Source: Candidatus Kaiserbacteria bacterium (GTDB lineage: Bacteria > Patescibacteriota > Minisyncoccia > Phycocordibacterales > JABAAK01). Taken from it: a DNA stretch of 55,925 bases. The DNA lies in assembly GCA_028820405.1 (NCBI GenBank), contig JAPPJI010000026.1, forward strand, positions 1 through 55,925, in the 5' to 3' direction. Both the position numbers and the translations under genes were made by a program. Below are positions 1-8,275 of this stretch, piece by piece; the first letter of the stretch is position 1, and each line of letters starts with the position of its first letter. The notes under the pieces are model-generated. The model had not been told where the DNA came from. It worked only from the letters and a program-made list of their open reading frames with translations, and did no database searches.

Positions 1-42
1 CTGCCTAGCACCCTTGCGTAAAAGGTGGTATTGTGTGGTTAT

Positions 43-309
43 ATGGACCATCGGTCAGGCAGCCCTTCATACAGCTCACTCTTTGCGATTCTGCTCATCA
101 TCGCTATTATGATTGTCGGTGCACGTATCGGTCTTGAGACACTCGTCGCAAGCAGGCAGGCAGACCACACCATCTCTATCGAAGGGCAGTGGACCCTGTC
201 AGAAGATGTTACCGCATCTGAGGCATCCGCCTACATAGAACGTATTCTCAACACGACTGAATCTGACCGGAACGCCATTACCGAACTCCAGGAACGACTG
301 AAACGATAG
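43..309 (+). CDS. Small single-pass membrane protein, unknown function
   Basis: This 88-residue protein has one hydrophobic segment (about residues 13-31) followed by a polar tail of some 55 residues, so it should be a membrane-anchored protein with most of its mass on one side. I do not recognise a family. I chose ATG 43 because a -10-like TATTGT with a preceding TG (26-34) ends 8 nt before it, the spacing seen at most genes here; an in-frame GTG at 25 would overlap that box. The stop lies 15 nt before tig, so the two are probably cotranscribed. Confidence 0.55.
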   Translation: MDHRSGSPSYSSLFAILLIIAIMIVGARIGLETLVASRQADHTISIEGQWTLSEDVTASEASAYIERILNTTESDRNAITELQERLKR

Positions 310-324
310 TCACCCATACCAAAC

Positions 325-1386
325 ATGACCATACAAGAACTATTCTCTCTCACGACAGAAGAAAACAAAGACCTCTCAACCATTCGTGTCTCCGGCACGA
401 TCCCAACCGCTGTTATTGAACAGCACCGGGATGGTGTTGTACAAAAACTGACGGAAACGACACCTGTTGACGGCTTTCGGCCCGGGTCAGCCCCGAGCAA
501 TGTAGTCACACAGCAGGTCGGAGACCTTGAGATATGGCGGCGGTGCGGTCTTGCCGCTATTGAACAGGCGTTCCCGGATATTGTGAAAGTGACCGGCCAG
601 ACCCCCATCAGTCAGCCAAACCTGCAATTTACCGCTCTTCCCGTGCATGGTGATATTTCCTTCTCTATCGATTTTTTTGTCATGCCTGCTATCACGCTTC
701 CTGACTACCAAACAACGCTTTCATCAGTGGGGAAGCGGGAAGACCCTGACCCGGTTACCGACGACGATGTTACCAATGTCATTCTTGATGTGCGACGAGG
801 GCTCTATCGAAACGCACACCCAGAAAAATCAATTCCAACCGACGAGTCACTCCTGCCGGAGTTAACAAATGAGCAAATCACGTCAATTTCGAGTATGTGC
901 AAAGACATGGAAAGTTTTCGCACACATATTCGCGAAGGATTGGCGGAAGAGAAGAAGACGGAAAAGAAAAACAAGCATCGGGACGCTATTCTTAAAGCGA
1001 TCATGGATGCGGTCGGAGACATCACTATCCCTGACATTGTTGTTGAAGAGGGGGCAAAAAACAGCTTTGAGGAGTTCAAAGCAAAAGCAGAGCGTCTCGG
1101 AACAACAGTTGAGAAGTACTGCGAATCAGAGAACATGAAAGAGGAGGACCTCTGGAAAGAGTTGCGGGAAACATCCCGAGAACGGGCAAAAACCCAAATG
1201 GTACTCAACGCGATCCGGGAGCAGGAATCTATCACGCCGGACAAGGAGACGGTTGATCAAGAACTGAAGCGATTCAAGGACCGGGGCGGAGAAGGGGGAG
1301 ATGAGGAACAGGCACGTATCTATATTGAATCAGCCCTTGCCAATGAATCAGTCCTGCAGTTTCTTGAAGGTGTTGCAGAAAACTAA
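325..1386 (+). CDS. tig: Trigger factor, PPIase-less form
   Basis: Trigger factor is the ribosome-bound chaperone that receives nascent chains. The N-terminal ribosome-binding domain is recognisable by GFRPGSAP (residues 50-57), a variant of the family's G-F-R-x-G-x-x-P signature. After the domain-closing stretch MPAITLPDY the protein passes almost directly into the helical C-terminal chaperone arms, rich in Lys and Glu. The FKBP-type prolyl isomerase domain normally inserted there is missing, which explains 353 residues against about 430 in E. coli. It lies in a tig-clpP order, common in bacteria, but clpX is absent here. Its start is 15 nt after the upstream gene with no own -10 box, so it is likely the second gene of a transcript. 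Confidence 0.88.
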   Translation: MTIQELFSLTTEENKDLSTIRVSGTIPTAVIEQHRDGVVQKLTETTPVDGFRPGSAPSNVVTQQVGDLEIWRRCGLAAIEQAFPDIVKVTGQTPISQPNLQFTALPVHGDISFSIDFFVMPAITLPDYQTTLSSVGKREDPDPVTDDDVTNVILDVRRGLYRNAHPEKSIPTDESLLPELTNEQITSISSMCKDMESFRTHIREGLAEEKKTEKKNKHRDAILKAIMDAVGDITIPDIVVEEGAKNSFEEFKAKAERLGTTVEKYCESENMKEEDLWKELRETSRERAKTQMVLNAIREQESITPDKETVDQELKRFKDRGGEGGDEEQARIYIESALANESVLQFLEGVAEN

Positions 1387-1407
1387 CCATCACCAGCAGT
1401 GATACGC

Positions 1408-1413
1408 TATACT
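1408..1413 (+). promoter_or_regulatory. -10 box of clpP
   Basis: TATACT ends 8 nt before the clpP ATG. Transcription starting about 7 nt downstream would begin within a base or two of the start codon, leaving no room for a Shine-Dalgarno sequence. No good -35 is visible. Confidence 0.6.
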
Positions 1414-1421
1414 ACGTACAT

Positions 1422-2000
1422 ATGAGTCCAATTATTCCAACAGTCATTGAACAAACCGGCGGCGGCACCCGCGCCTACGACATTTATTCACGCCTTCTTA
1501 ACGACCGCATCATGTTCCTCGGCGGACCGATTGACGATCAAAGTGCTAATCTTGTTGTTGCTCAAATCCTTCTCCTTGAGTCACAGAACAAGGAAAAGCC
1601 TATGTATCTCTATATCAACTCACCGGGCGGATCGGTCACTGCAGCAATGGCAATTCTCGATACGATGAACCATGTCAACGCTGAAGTTGCAACCGTTTGT
1701 GTCGGTCTTGCTGCCTCAGCCGCTGCAGTTATTCTTTCAAGCGGAACAAAAGGGAAGCGATCGGCGTTGAAAAACGCTGAAGTTATGATCCACCAGCCCC
1801 ACGGCGGTGTTGAAGGACAAGTGTCGGATATCACTATCGCGGCAAAGCGCATGCATGACGTTCGGGAACGAACCAACAAAATTCTTGCAAAAAATACCGG
1901 AAAAACCTTGTCAAAAATAGCAACTGATGTTGAACGGGATAAATATATGACGGCAGACGAGGCAAAAGCGTACGGTATTATTGACAAAATTCACGCTTAG
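1422..2000 (+). CDS. clpP: ATP-dependent Clp protease proteolytic subunit
   Basis: ClpP is the self-compartmentalised serine peptidase that degrades proteins fed to it by Clp ATPases. The catalytic triad is visible: Ser99 in GLAASAAA, His124 in MIHQPHGG and Asp169 in IATDVERD. The handle and oligomer motif INSPGGSV (residues 65-72) is also present. At 192 residues the length is normal for the mature enzyme, with no long propeptide. The residues after the catalytic Ser (AAAV instead of the usual MGAF) are unusual for a canonical ClpP, but the triad is intact. The partner ATPase (clpX or clpA) is not in the window. Confidence 0.93.
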   Translation: MSPIIPTVIEQTGGGTRAYDIYSRLLNDRIMFLGGPIDDQSANLVVAQILLLESQNKEKPMYLYINSPGGSVTAAMAILDTMNHVNAEVATVCVGLAASAAAVILSSGTKGKRSALKNAEVMIHQPHGGVEGQVSDITIAAKRMHDVRERTNKILAKNTGKTLSKIATDVERDKYMTADEAKAYGIIDKIHA

Positions 2001-2042
2001 CACAGAAATACCCTACCAATGTTTCTTTTCCTCCCCTCCTGA

Positions 2043-2048
2043 TATACT
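2043..2048 (+). promoter_or_regulatory. -10 box upstream of HU gene and its leader ORF
   Basis: TATACT ends 6 nt before ATG 2055, which opens a short ORF overlapping the HU start. The predicted RNA start is at about 2055, giving HU a leader of about 56 nt that contains a small GGGG...CCCC hairpin (2057-2070). Confidence 0.55.
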
Positions 2049-2054
2049 AGACGC

Positions 2055-2114
2055 ATGGGGATTGAGCCCCTTGATACCAATCATTACCACTACACAAAAC
2101 GCACAGCAACATGA
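2055..2114 (+). CDS. Possible 19-residue leader peptide ending on the HU start
   Basis: ATG 2055 stands where a leaderless transcript from the TATACT at 2043 would begin. The frame runs 19 codons (MGIEPLDTNHYHYTKRTAT) and stops at TGA 2112-2114, overlapping the HU start as ATGA. The geometry suggests translational coupling: ribosomes load on the leaderless small ORF and restart at HU, which has no Shine-Dalgarno sequence of its own. The peptide resembles nothing I know. It could be a chance frame. Confidence 0.35.
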   Translation: MGIEPLDTNHYHYTKRTAT

Positions 2115-2389
2115 TGAACAAAGCAAATTTAGTTGAGAAAATACAAGATGACACCGGAAGTACTCGATCAGAGGCAGAGCGAATCGTGGAAACACTCTTT
2201 GATTCTATTATTGACGAAGTAAAAAAGGGTGAAACCGTTTCTATCGCAGGCTTCGGTATTTTTGAGGCAAAAGAGCGAGCAGCTCGAACAGGGCGGAACC
2301 CGAAGACAGGAGAAACTATTCAAATTAAAGCATCGGTCTCTCCGAAGTTCAGGGCAGCCAAGGCGTTCAAAGACGCGGTGAACGGGTAA
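2111..2389 (+). CDS. hup: HU-family DNA-binding protein
   Basis: A nucleoid-associated histone-like protein that bends DNA without strong sequence preference. The 92-residue sequence has the family pattern from the N-terminal helices (NKANLVEKI) to GFGIFEAKERAARTGRNP, the start of the DNA-binding beta arm, and the C-terminal FRAAKAFKDAVNG. ATG 2111 and ATG 2114 are both possible starts. The gene has its own promoter region upstream and a strong terminator downstream, so it is monocistronic apart from the possible leader ORF. Confidence 0.93.
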   Translation: MMNKANLVEKIQDDTGSTRSEAERIVETLFDSIIDEVKKGETVSIAGFGIFEAKERAARTGRNPKTGETIQIKASVSPKFRAAKAFKDAVNG

Positions 2390-2417
2390 CACCGGAGCAA
2401 TCTTTGCACTCAACAAA

Positions 2418-2450
2418 CAACAGCGACATCTGTCGCTGTTGTTTTTTTTT
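2418..2450 (+). terminator. Intrinsic terminator of HU gene
   Basis: An 11-nt arm CAACAGCGACA (2418-2428) and its complement TGTCGCTGTTG (2431-2441) form a tight hairpin followed by nine T residues. Confidence 0.9.
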
Positions 2451-2467
2451 ACTCCACACAGAAACGG

Positions 2468-2473
2468 TATACT
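2468..2473 (+). promoter_or_regulatory. -10 box of tpiA-pgk
   Basis: TATACT ends 9 nt before the tpiA ATG, directly after the HU terminator. A near-leaderless tpiA-pgk transcript is expected. Confidence 0.6.
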
Positions 2474-2482
2474 GCAACAGAT

Positions 2483-3175
2483 ATGCAGCCGCACCTTTTC
2501 TGCAACTGGAAAACCTACCTACCATCGGAAGAGCAGGCAGCACAAATTGCCGCTGCCATGAAGCAAACAACAGGTGTCACGGTCGCTCTCTTTCCGTCAA
2601 TGCTCCACATACCACGGGTCGCATCCGTTATCGAAGGATCCGGCATCCTGCTCGGTGCACAAGACATCAGCAGGAACAGCACTGCTCCGCACACCGGACG
2701 AGCCAGTGGTGAACAGCTCACATCAATCGGGGTTACGCACGTTCTGGTTGGGCACGTTGAGACGAGAAACAGCGGTGTTACCAACGCCATGGTTGTTGAA
2801 AAAGTCCGACATGCTCATGAATCAAACCTTGTGCCCGTGCTCTGCGTCTCCGACACTGACGGACGTGATCCGATGCAGGAAGTTTCCCGTGCTCTCGACA
2901 GTCTCACTCACCCGCAAGCCGTCATTGTCTACGAACCGTCAGACCATGTTGGCACGGATCGTGCGTGCAACGAAGAGCATATTGCCGCTGTGTGTGATCA
3001 GATTCGATCAGTCCTCCAATCTATCGCACCGGAAACCCCCGTACTCTACGGCGGTTCTGTTAATGAAGCAAATGCGAAACAAATTATGACCAACGGCTCT
3101 GTTGACGGATTTCTCATCGGTCGTGCGAGTATTGACCAGAAAGAAATCCTTGCTCTTAGTAAATCTCTATGTTAG
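2483..3175 (+). CDS. tpiA: Triosephosphate isomerase, divergent
   Basis: Interconverts glyceraldehyde 3-phosphate and dihydroxyacetone phosphate. The catalytic residues are present: Asn8 and Lys10 in CNWKTY, His91 in VLVGHVETR and Glu151 in VIVYEPSD. The phosphate-gripping motif LYGGSV (residues 193-198) is also there. At 230 residues it is some 20 shorter than usual. The flexible active-site loop after the catalytic Glu reads PSDHVGTDR where the family has P-V-W-A-I-G-T-G-K, so its Trp and Lys are replaced. The stop overlaps pgk by 7 nt, so the two are cotranscribed and probably coupled in translation. Confidence 0.88.
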   Translation: MQPHLFCNWKTYLPSEEQAAQIAAAMKQTTGVTVALFPSMLHIPRVASVIEGSGILLGAQDISRNSTAPHTGRASGEQLTSIGVTHVLVGHVETRNSGVTNAMVVEKVRHAHESNLVPVLCVSDTDGRDPMQEVSRALDSLTHPQAVIVYEPSDHVGTDRACNEEHIAAVCDQIRSVLQSIAPETPVLYGGSVNEANAKQIMTNGSVDGFLIGRASIDQKEILALSKSLC

Positions 3176-4329
3176 TTCCCGCACTCCACAACGAAGACAT
3201 TCCCTACGGACACCATGTTCTCCTCCGTGCGTCACTCAACGTACCCATTAACGCAACCGGTGTTGCCGGACAGTTTCGGCTTCGGGAAACGATACGAACC
3301 ATTGAATTCCTCAAGGAAAAGGGGGCTCGGATAACGATGATTGGGCACCTTGGCGGGGGAGAGACATTGGCACCCGTGCACCAAGCCCTGAATAAACTGC
3401 TCCCGATATCGTTTTTGCCCAAACTCACCGGCGAAGAGGTCTTTGCGGCACGGGGGAGTCTCCAACCGGGCGAAGTGCTCCTCCTTGAAAACACCCGAAC
3501 CGATTCCCGAGAAGAGGAGAATGATCCGCTTTTTGTCGAAGAACTCGCCGCACAAACAGACCTTTTTGTCTTTGATGATTTTTCCGCCGCACATCGGAGT
3601 CATGCATCAACGGTCGGTCTTATACAGGAACTTCCGTCATGCGGCGGTATTCGCTTCTATGAAGAACTCACCGGTCTCTTACGAATCACCGAACGGTTGA
3701 TATCACCGGCACTTGCGGTCATCGGCGGTGCAAAATGCGCAACAAAACTGCCGATTATCGAACGTCTGGCGGAAACATACGATACTGTTTTTGTCGGCGG
3801 CGTCACCGCCAACACCATATTCAAACAACAAGGTTATGAGGTCGGTGACTCGGTAACAGAGTCGGTTGTTGTACCGGACTCACTTCTCTCAAACCGACAC
3901 ATCACCCTCCCGCACGATGTCCTCGTGCAACGCCAGCAGAGCACGACACAGTCAATCCCCATTGGTGACGTGCAACCGAATGATCGCATTGTTGATATTG
4001 GCGATCAAACACTTGCGACACTCGGTCGACAGGTGGAACGGGTAAAGACCGTTGTGTTTAACGGACCTCTCGGCTGGTACGAGCATGGATTCTCTCAGCA
4101 GACCCTCTCGTTTTCAGACATGGTTGCACAGTCAGACACCTATTCGTTTGTCGGCGGAGGAGATGTCGTCACCATTCTTGAGCAGCACAATCACATGGAT
4201 GACTGGAAGTTTGTTTCAACAGGCGGCGGCTCACTCCTCGACTACCTCAGCACCGGCACCTTACCCGTTCTCGACGCCTTTGCAGCAAAACGGCACAGTG
4301 CAGCGGTACATGCACCGTCATTATCGTAA
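3169..4329 (+). CDS. pgk: Phosphoglycerate kinase, divergent
   Basis: Makes ATP from 1,3-bisphosphoglycerate. The sequence follows the family from end to end: RASLNVP (20-26) for R-x-D-x-N-V-P, LLENTRTDSREEEND, the GGAKxxxK motif, FNGPLGWYE, GGGDVVTILE and STGGGSLLDYL. At 386 residues the length is normal. Several otherwise near-invariant positions have changed: the Asp of R-x-D-x-N that contacts 3-phosphoglycerate is Ser, and S-H-L-G-R-P reads GHLGGG. Both Lys of GGAKCATK are kept. With the altered tpiA loop, this suggests a fast-evolving lower glycolysis module rather than a broken gene; the frame is intact. Confidence 0.88.
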   Translation: MLVPALHNEDIPYGHHVLLRASLNVPINATGVAGQFRLRETIRTIEFLKEKGARITMIGHLGGGETLAPVHQALNKLLPISFLPKLTGEEVFAARGSLQPGEVLLLENTRTDSREEENDPLFVEELAAQTDLFVFDDFSAAHRSHASTVGLIQELPSCGGIRFYEELTGLLRITERLISPALAVIGGAKCATKLPIIERLAETYDTVFVGGVTANTIFKQQGYEVGDSVTESVVVPDSLLSNRHITLPHDVLVQRQQSTTQSIPIGDVQPNDRIVDIGDQTLATLGRQVERVKTVVFNGPLGWYEHGFSQQTLSFSDMVAQSDTYSFVGGGDVVTILEQHNHMDDWKFVSTGGGSLLDYLSTGTLPVLDAFAAKRHSAAVHAPSLS

Positions 4330-4335
4330 TATACT
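4330..4335 (+). promoter_or_regulatory. -10 box of nitroreductase-malic enzyme pair
   Basis: TATACT ends 6 nt before ATG 4342, again the leaderless geometry. It overlaps the pgk stop codon region. Confidence 0.55.
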
Positions 4336-4341
4336 GTCTCT

Positions 4342-4902
4342 ATGAAACGAACATCCGCCACGGCAGTTCATCCACAATTTCCTGACCGATGGAGTAGTCG
4401 ATCTTTTGACGGCACTCCGCTCTCTCAAGAACAGCGGGACAGCCTCTTTGAGGCGGCACGGTTCGCTCCTTCAAGCTACAATGAGCAACCGTGGCTCTTT
4501 GTCATCCCAAACCCCGACCAATTTGAAGCGTCTTTCAGCCTTCTCAGTGAAGGAAATCGTGAGTGGGTACGGCAGGCAGGCCTCCTCTGCTTCCTCACCA
4601 CAAAGCGGATTCTGGAAAAAACAGGAGAAGCGAATCGATTCTTTGCATTCGACGCCGGATCGGCATGGATGTCACTTGCTCTTCAGGCACACCATATGGG
4701 ACTGAGTGCCCATGCAATGGGCGGATTTGATGTTGAGCAATCATATAAGGTGCTTGGTGTTGACAAAGAGAAGTATGAGGTGCTTGCCGCTATTGCAGTC
4801 GGCACACCGACACCGGATGCACGAGCATCTGAAGAGCGGACTGATCGCAAACAGATCTCAGAGATCACACGCCCCTGTGATACCATAGAGGGTAATGGAT
4901 AG
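4342..4902 (+). CDS. Nitroreductase-family flavoprotein
   Basis: An FMN-dependent NAD(P)H oxidoreductase of the nitroreductase fold, 186 residues. It shows the N-terminal signature WSSRSFDGTPLS followed by RFAPSSYNEQPW, where the Arg, Ser and Asn residues bind FMN phosphate and ring. Near the end comes AIAVGTPTPDA, the family's hydrophobic strand and G-x-P turn. The physiological substrate cannot be inferred. It overlaps the malic enzyme start by 8 nt (ATG inside the last codons), so the two form a transcriptional pair and may share redox metabolism. Confidence 0.85.
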   Translation: MKRTSATAVHPQFPDRWSSRSFDGTPLSQEQRDSLFEAARFAPSSYNEQPWLFVIPNPDQFEASFSLLSEGNREWVRQAGLLCFLTTKRILEKTGEANRFFAFDAGSAWMSLALQAHHMGLSAHAMGGFDVEQSYKVLGVDKEKYEVLAAIAVGTPTPDARASEERTDRKQISEITRPCDTIEGNG

Positions 4903-6055
4903 GTCGGATGAAGCGATCCGTGCGCATCGAGAACATCACGGAAAAATCGAAACCGGCTTAAAGATGGCGGTGCAAACAATGGATGACTTATCTCTTGCGT
5001 ACACACCCGGCGTCGCCGCTGTCTGTCAGGAGATTCAAAAAAACCCCAAAATCGCACAATCACTCACCATCAAAGCGAACACGGTTGCTGTTGTCACTGA
5101 CGGATCGGCTGTACTTGGACTCGGTAACATCGGTGCCGAAGCATCCCTCCCGGTAATGGAGGGAAAAGCACTCCTTCTCAAACGGTTCGCTGATGTTGAC
5201 GCATTCCCGATTTGCCTGAATACCCAAGACCCCCATGAAATTATCGAAACCGTGAAGCGTATTGCACCGGTATTCGGCGGTATTAACCTCGAAGATATTG
5301 CGGCACCAAACTGCTTTACCGTCGAGCGGGAGTTGCAGGGAATCGGCATACCGGTTTTTCATGATGACCAGCACGGAACAGCGATAACGACACTTGCGGC
5401 ACTGATAAATGCTTCGATTGTGGCACAGAAAGACTTGACGGCTATGACTATTGTTATTGCCGGGGCAGGGGCGGCCGGCACCGCTATCGCGAATCTTCTC
5501 GCCAGCAGTGCATTTTCTGACGCTTTTGACAGTCCGCGAGATATTCTCATTTGTGACAGCACCGGTATTATCCATACCGGACGAGACCGTCTGACTGACC
5601 ATAAAAAAGAGCTTGCCGCTATAACGAATGCGTCAAAAAAATCGGGAACACTGTCAGACGCATTGCACGGATCAGACGTATTTATTGGTGTTTCGCAGGG
5701 CGGCATTGTGTCCAAAGAGATGGTACAGACGATGGGTGATCGACCTATTATCTTTGCGATGGCAAACCCAACGCCGGAGATTCTCCCTGAAGAAGCACAA
5801 TCCAGCGGTGCGTACGTAGTCGGAACCGGGCGAAGTGACTACAAAAACCAGATAAATAACGTCCTTGCATTCCCGGGTATTTTTCGCGGCGCGCTTGCCG
5901 GCGGTGTTGTGGAAATAACGACAGCGATGAAGGTTCGGGCTATTGCCGCACTTGCCTCGGTATGTAAAGATCCAAGCCCTGACTACATCATTCCTGATGT
6001 TTTTGACCCGGCAGTTGTCCCTGCAGTCGCACAAGCGGTACAGAATAATCCCTAG
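4895..6055 (+). CDS. NAD(P)-dependent malic enzyme
   Basis: Decarboxylates malate to pyruvate with reduction of NAD(P). At 386 residues it is the short bacterial form without a phosphotransacetylase tail. Visible motifs are AYTPGVAAVCQEI with the catalytic Tyr, VTDGSAVLGLGNIG, a metal-binding segment NLEDIAAPNCF followed by FHDDQHGTAI, and a Rossmann fold with VIAGAGAAGTAIA. The tail has AMANPTPEI and the GRSDYKNQINNVLAFPG block that places substrate and cofactor. The stop codon lies in a CTAG shared with the convergent HIT gene. I leave the symbol empty because cofactor preference cannot be read from sequence alone. Confidence 0.9.
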   Translation: MDRSDEAIRAHREHHGKIETGLKMAVQTMDDLSLAYTPGVAAVCQEIQKNPKIAQSLTIKANTVAVVTDGSAVLGLGNIGAEASLPVMEGKALLLKRFADVDAFPICLNTQDPHEIIETVKRIAPVFGGINLEDIAAPNCFTVERELQGIGIPVFHDDQHGTAITTLAALINASIVAQKDLTAMTIVIAGAGAAGTAIANLLASSAFSDAFDSPRDILICDSTGIIHTGRDRLTDHKKELAAITNASKKSGTLSDALHGSDVFIGVSQGGIVSKEMVQTMGDRPIIFAMANPTPEILPEEAQSSGAYVVGTGRSDYKNQINNVLAFPGIFRGALAGGVVEITTAMKVRAIAALASVCKDPSPDYIIPDVFDPAVVPAVAQAVQNNP

Positions 6056-6468
6056 CAGGCATCATGTATTGCTTTCGCAAATGAGGCAGATTCTTCCGAA
6101 TCCGCATACGTTGTGTGCGGAAGCGGTTGAAATTCGCCGCGTCGGACCCGGGGGATGATATGGAAATGGAGGTGCAGTACTTCCTGACCGGCCTCAAACC
6201 CGTTGTTTGAGATAACATTGACACTCGGAGCCTTGGTTGCGGTACGTACTGCACGAGAGATGGTGACAATAGCCTGCATAAGGTGTGCTGCGTCACTGTC
6301 TGAAAGGGAAAAAATGTCTTGTACGGGATGTTTCGGTATGACGAGCGTATGACCTTTTGCAACCGGAGCAATGTCAAGAAACGCAAGAACATCATTCGTT
6401 TCAAAAACAATATCTGCAGGAATTTTTTTCTCAATAATGTCTTGAAAAATCGTTCGCTCGGTATCCAT
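6052..6468 (-). CDS. HIT-family nucleotide hydrolase/transferase
   Basis: A histidine-triad protein of 138 residues that would hydrolyse nucleoside phosphoramidates or dinucleotide polyphosphates. The triad is VLHLHFHIIP (His99, His101, His103), preceded by SNNGFEAGQEV, the usual substrate loop. The N-terminal IFQDIIEKKIPADIVFE is typical of the HINT branch. TATACT on the minus strand (6482-6477) ends 8 nt before its ATG, divergent from recJ. Confidence 0.9.
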   Translation of the reverse strand: MDTERTIFQDIIEKKIPADIVFETNDVLAFLDIAPVAKGHTLVIPKHPVQDIFSLSDSDAAHLMQAIVTISRAVRTATKAPSVNVISNNGFEAGQEVLHLHFHIIPRVRRGEFQPLPHTTYADSEESASFAKAIHDAC

Positions 6469-6574
6469 ATGAGAACAGTATATACCGCTCCCTTCACCAA
6501 CACTGCCCCTCCTCTTTCATTTTTTTCATTTTTCCCCACTTCGCAAACGTGTCGCACGTGATACCATACCAGGT

Positions 6575-8275
6575 ATGTACCTCGTACGAGATGACCCGCC
6601 CAAAGACGTGCAAGAGTCTCTGAAAGACTTTGACGCCATATCACAACGACTCCTTTTTACAAGAGGCATCACCGACAAGGAATCAGCTGATGCGTTTTTC
6701 GATACGGCCTGGAGAGAAACTGATCCGTATCAATACCAATCCATGTATCGTGCAGCAGAACGGGTACTGCAGGCGGTTCGTGATAATGAGGTGATTGGCA
6801 TCTACAGCGACTATGACTGTGACGGGATCCCGGCAGCCGCGGCACTCTTTTCAACACTTTCCGCCCTGAACCACAGCAAGATCGTCTATGAAGTGCCGGA
6901 CCGAAATATACAAGGATTTGGCGTGCATGCGGAAAACACACAGCGAATGCTTGAGAAGGGTGTATCTGTTGTTTGTGTACTTGACTGCGGAACCGCACAC
7001 CCGGACGAAATTGCACGCATACAAGAATCCGGTACTGACGTTATCATCCTTGACCACCACCTCCCCGGTGAGAGAACACCCGAAGCATTCGCCCTGATAA
7101 ATCCGACAATCGAGGAGTCAGTTGCAGAGCCGTACCCGTGTGCTGCAGGTGTCGTCTTCCTTTTTATCCAGGCATTGGTCAAACAGGCGCAGCAGATACT
7201 CCCGTCAACCAAACTGCCTCTCGGGTGGGAACGGTGGCAACTGGACATCATCGGACTTGCAACGATCTCAGACATGGTGCCGATTCGCGGCATCAATCGA
7301 CAGTTTGTTCGATATGGTCTCGCTGTTTTTCAAAAAAGTCCGCGACCCGGAATCAGGGCATTGTGCAGTCTCCTCAAAATCAAACAGGAGCGGGTAACAC
7401 AGGACGACCTCACCTATCTCGTCATACCGAGAATCAATGCGGCATCACGTATGGGAGACGCGAATCTCGCCTTTGACCTCCTCACCGCAACATCCTTTGA
7501 AAAAGCAGCGGAAATTACCAATGCCCTCACCACACTGAATAACAGACGGAAGTCGACCGTTGCAGCAATGGTTCGCGAAGCTGAAAAAACAGCTCAACAC
7601 AAAAACAAGGAATCGGATGTGTGGGTGTTCGGCAGTCGGTCATGGAAGCCGTCGCTTGCGGGACTCGTTGCCCAGAAGTTGGCAGAGAAGTATGGAAAAA
7701 CGGTATTTGTGTGGGGACAGTGCACCGATACGGACAAATCCAAACAGCAGGTAAAAGGATCCTGCCGATCAGCAGACCGTGACATATTTACCCTTATGCA
7801 ACAAGCATCTCACCTTTTCACGGAATCCGGCGGTCATAAACAGGCAGGCGGTTTCACACTAACCGACGGTGCTGAAGTGTGTCTTGAGGATGAGTTAAAT
7901 CAAGTACCGTCGCCATCAACGGACGAAAATCAAGACGAGCAACAGGTTGATCTCATATGCAACCTGCGGGACATTCCTGACATCCTTGCGGTAAGTGACT
8001 CATTTGCACCGTTCGGCATGCAAAACGAGCATATACGTATTGCACTCAATACCTGTCGTATCAAATCGATTCACCAATTCGGCAAACAGAAGGACCACGT
8101 CCGATATACACTCACTGACGGCAACAGCAATCTCCAGGGGATTAAGTTTTTTGCCGGCGACGTGTCAAATCAAAAAACGGGGGTTCCTTGTCAGATCATC
8201 GGATCTGTCGAACGGGATGTGTTCAGTAACCGACCTCGTATACGAGTGACCGACATCTTCAGCAGTCATGAGTAG
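6575..8275 (+). CDS. recJ: Single-stranded-DNA-specific exonuclease RecJ
   Basis: RecJ is the 5'-3' exonuclease on single-stranded DNA used in recombination and repair. The DHH phosphoesterase core shows SDYDCDG (residues 78-84), VLDCGTA, and ILDHHLPGE with DHH at 160-162; SDMVPIRG follows. The DHHA1 domain carries ESGGHKQAGG near residue 417. A C-terminal OB-like region closes the 566-residue protein, near normal length. The start ATG lies 6 nt after a TGA-TACCAT extended -10. It overlaps comEC by 8 nt, linking DNA uptake with strand processing. Confidence 0.92.
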   Translation: MYLVRDDPPKDVQESLKDFDAISQRLLFTRGITDKESADAFFDTAWRETDPYQYQSMYRAAERVLQAVRDNEVIGIYSDYDCDGIPAAAALFSTLSALNHSKIVYEVPDRNIQGFGVHAENTQRMLEKGVSVVCVLDCGTAHPDEIARIQESGTDVIILDHHLPGERTPEAFALINPTIEESVAEPYPCAAGVVFLFIQALVKQAQQILPSTKLPLGWERWQLDIIGLATISDMVPIRGINRQFVRYGLAVFQKSPRPGIRALCSLLKIKQERVTQDDLTYLVIPRINAASRMGDANLAFDLLTATSFEKAAEITNALTTLNNRRKSTVAAMVREAEKTAQHKNKESDVWVFGSRSWKPSLAGLVAQKLAEKYGKTVFVWGQCTDTDKSKQQVKGSCRSADRDIFTLMQQASHLFTESGGHKQAGGFTLTDGAEVCLEDELNQVPSPSTDENQDEQQVDLICNLRDIPDILAVSDSFAPFGMQNEHIRIALNTCRIKSIHQFGKQKDHVRYTLTDGNSNLQGIKFFAGDVSNQKTGVPCQIIGSVERDVFSNRPRIRVTDIFSSHE

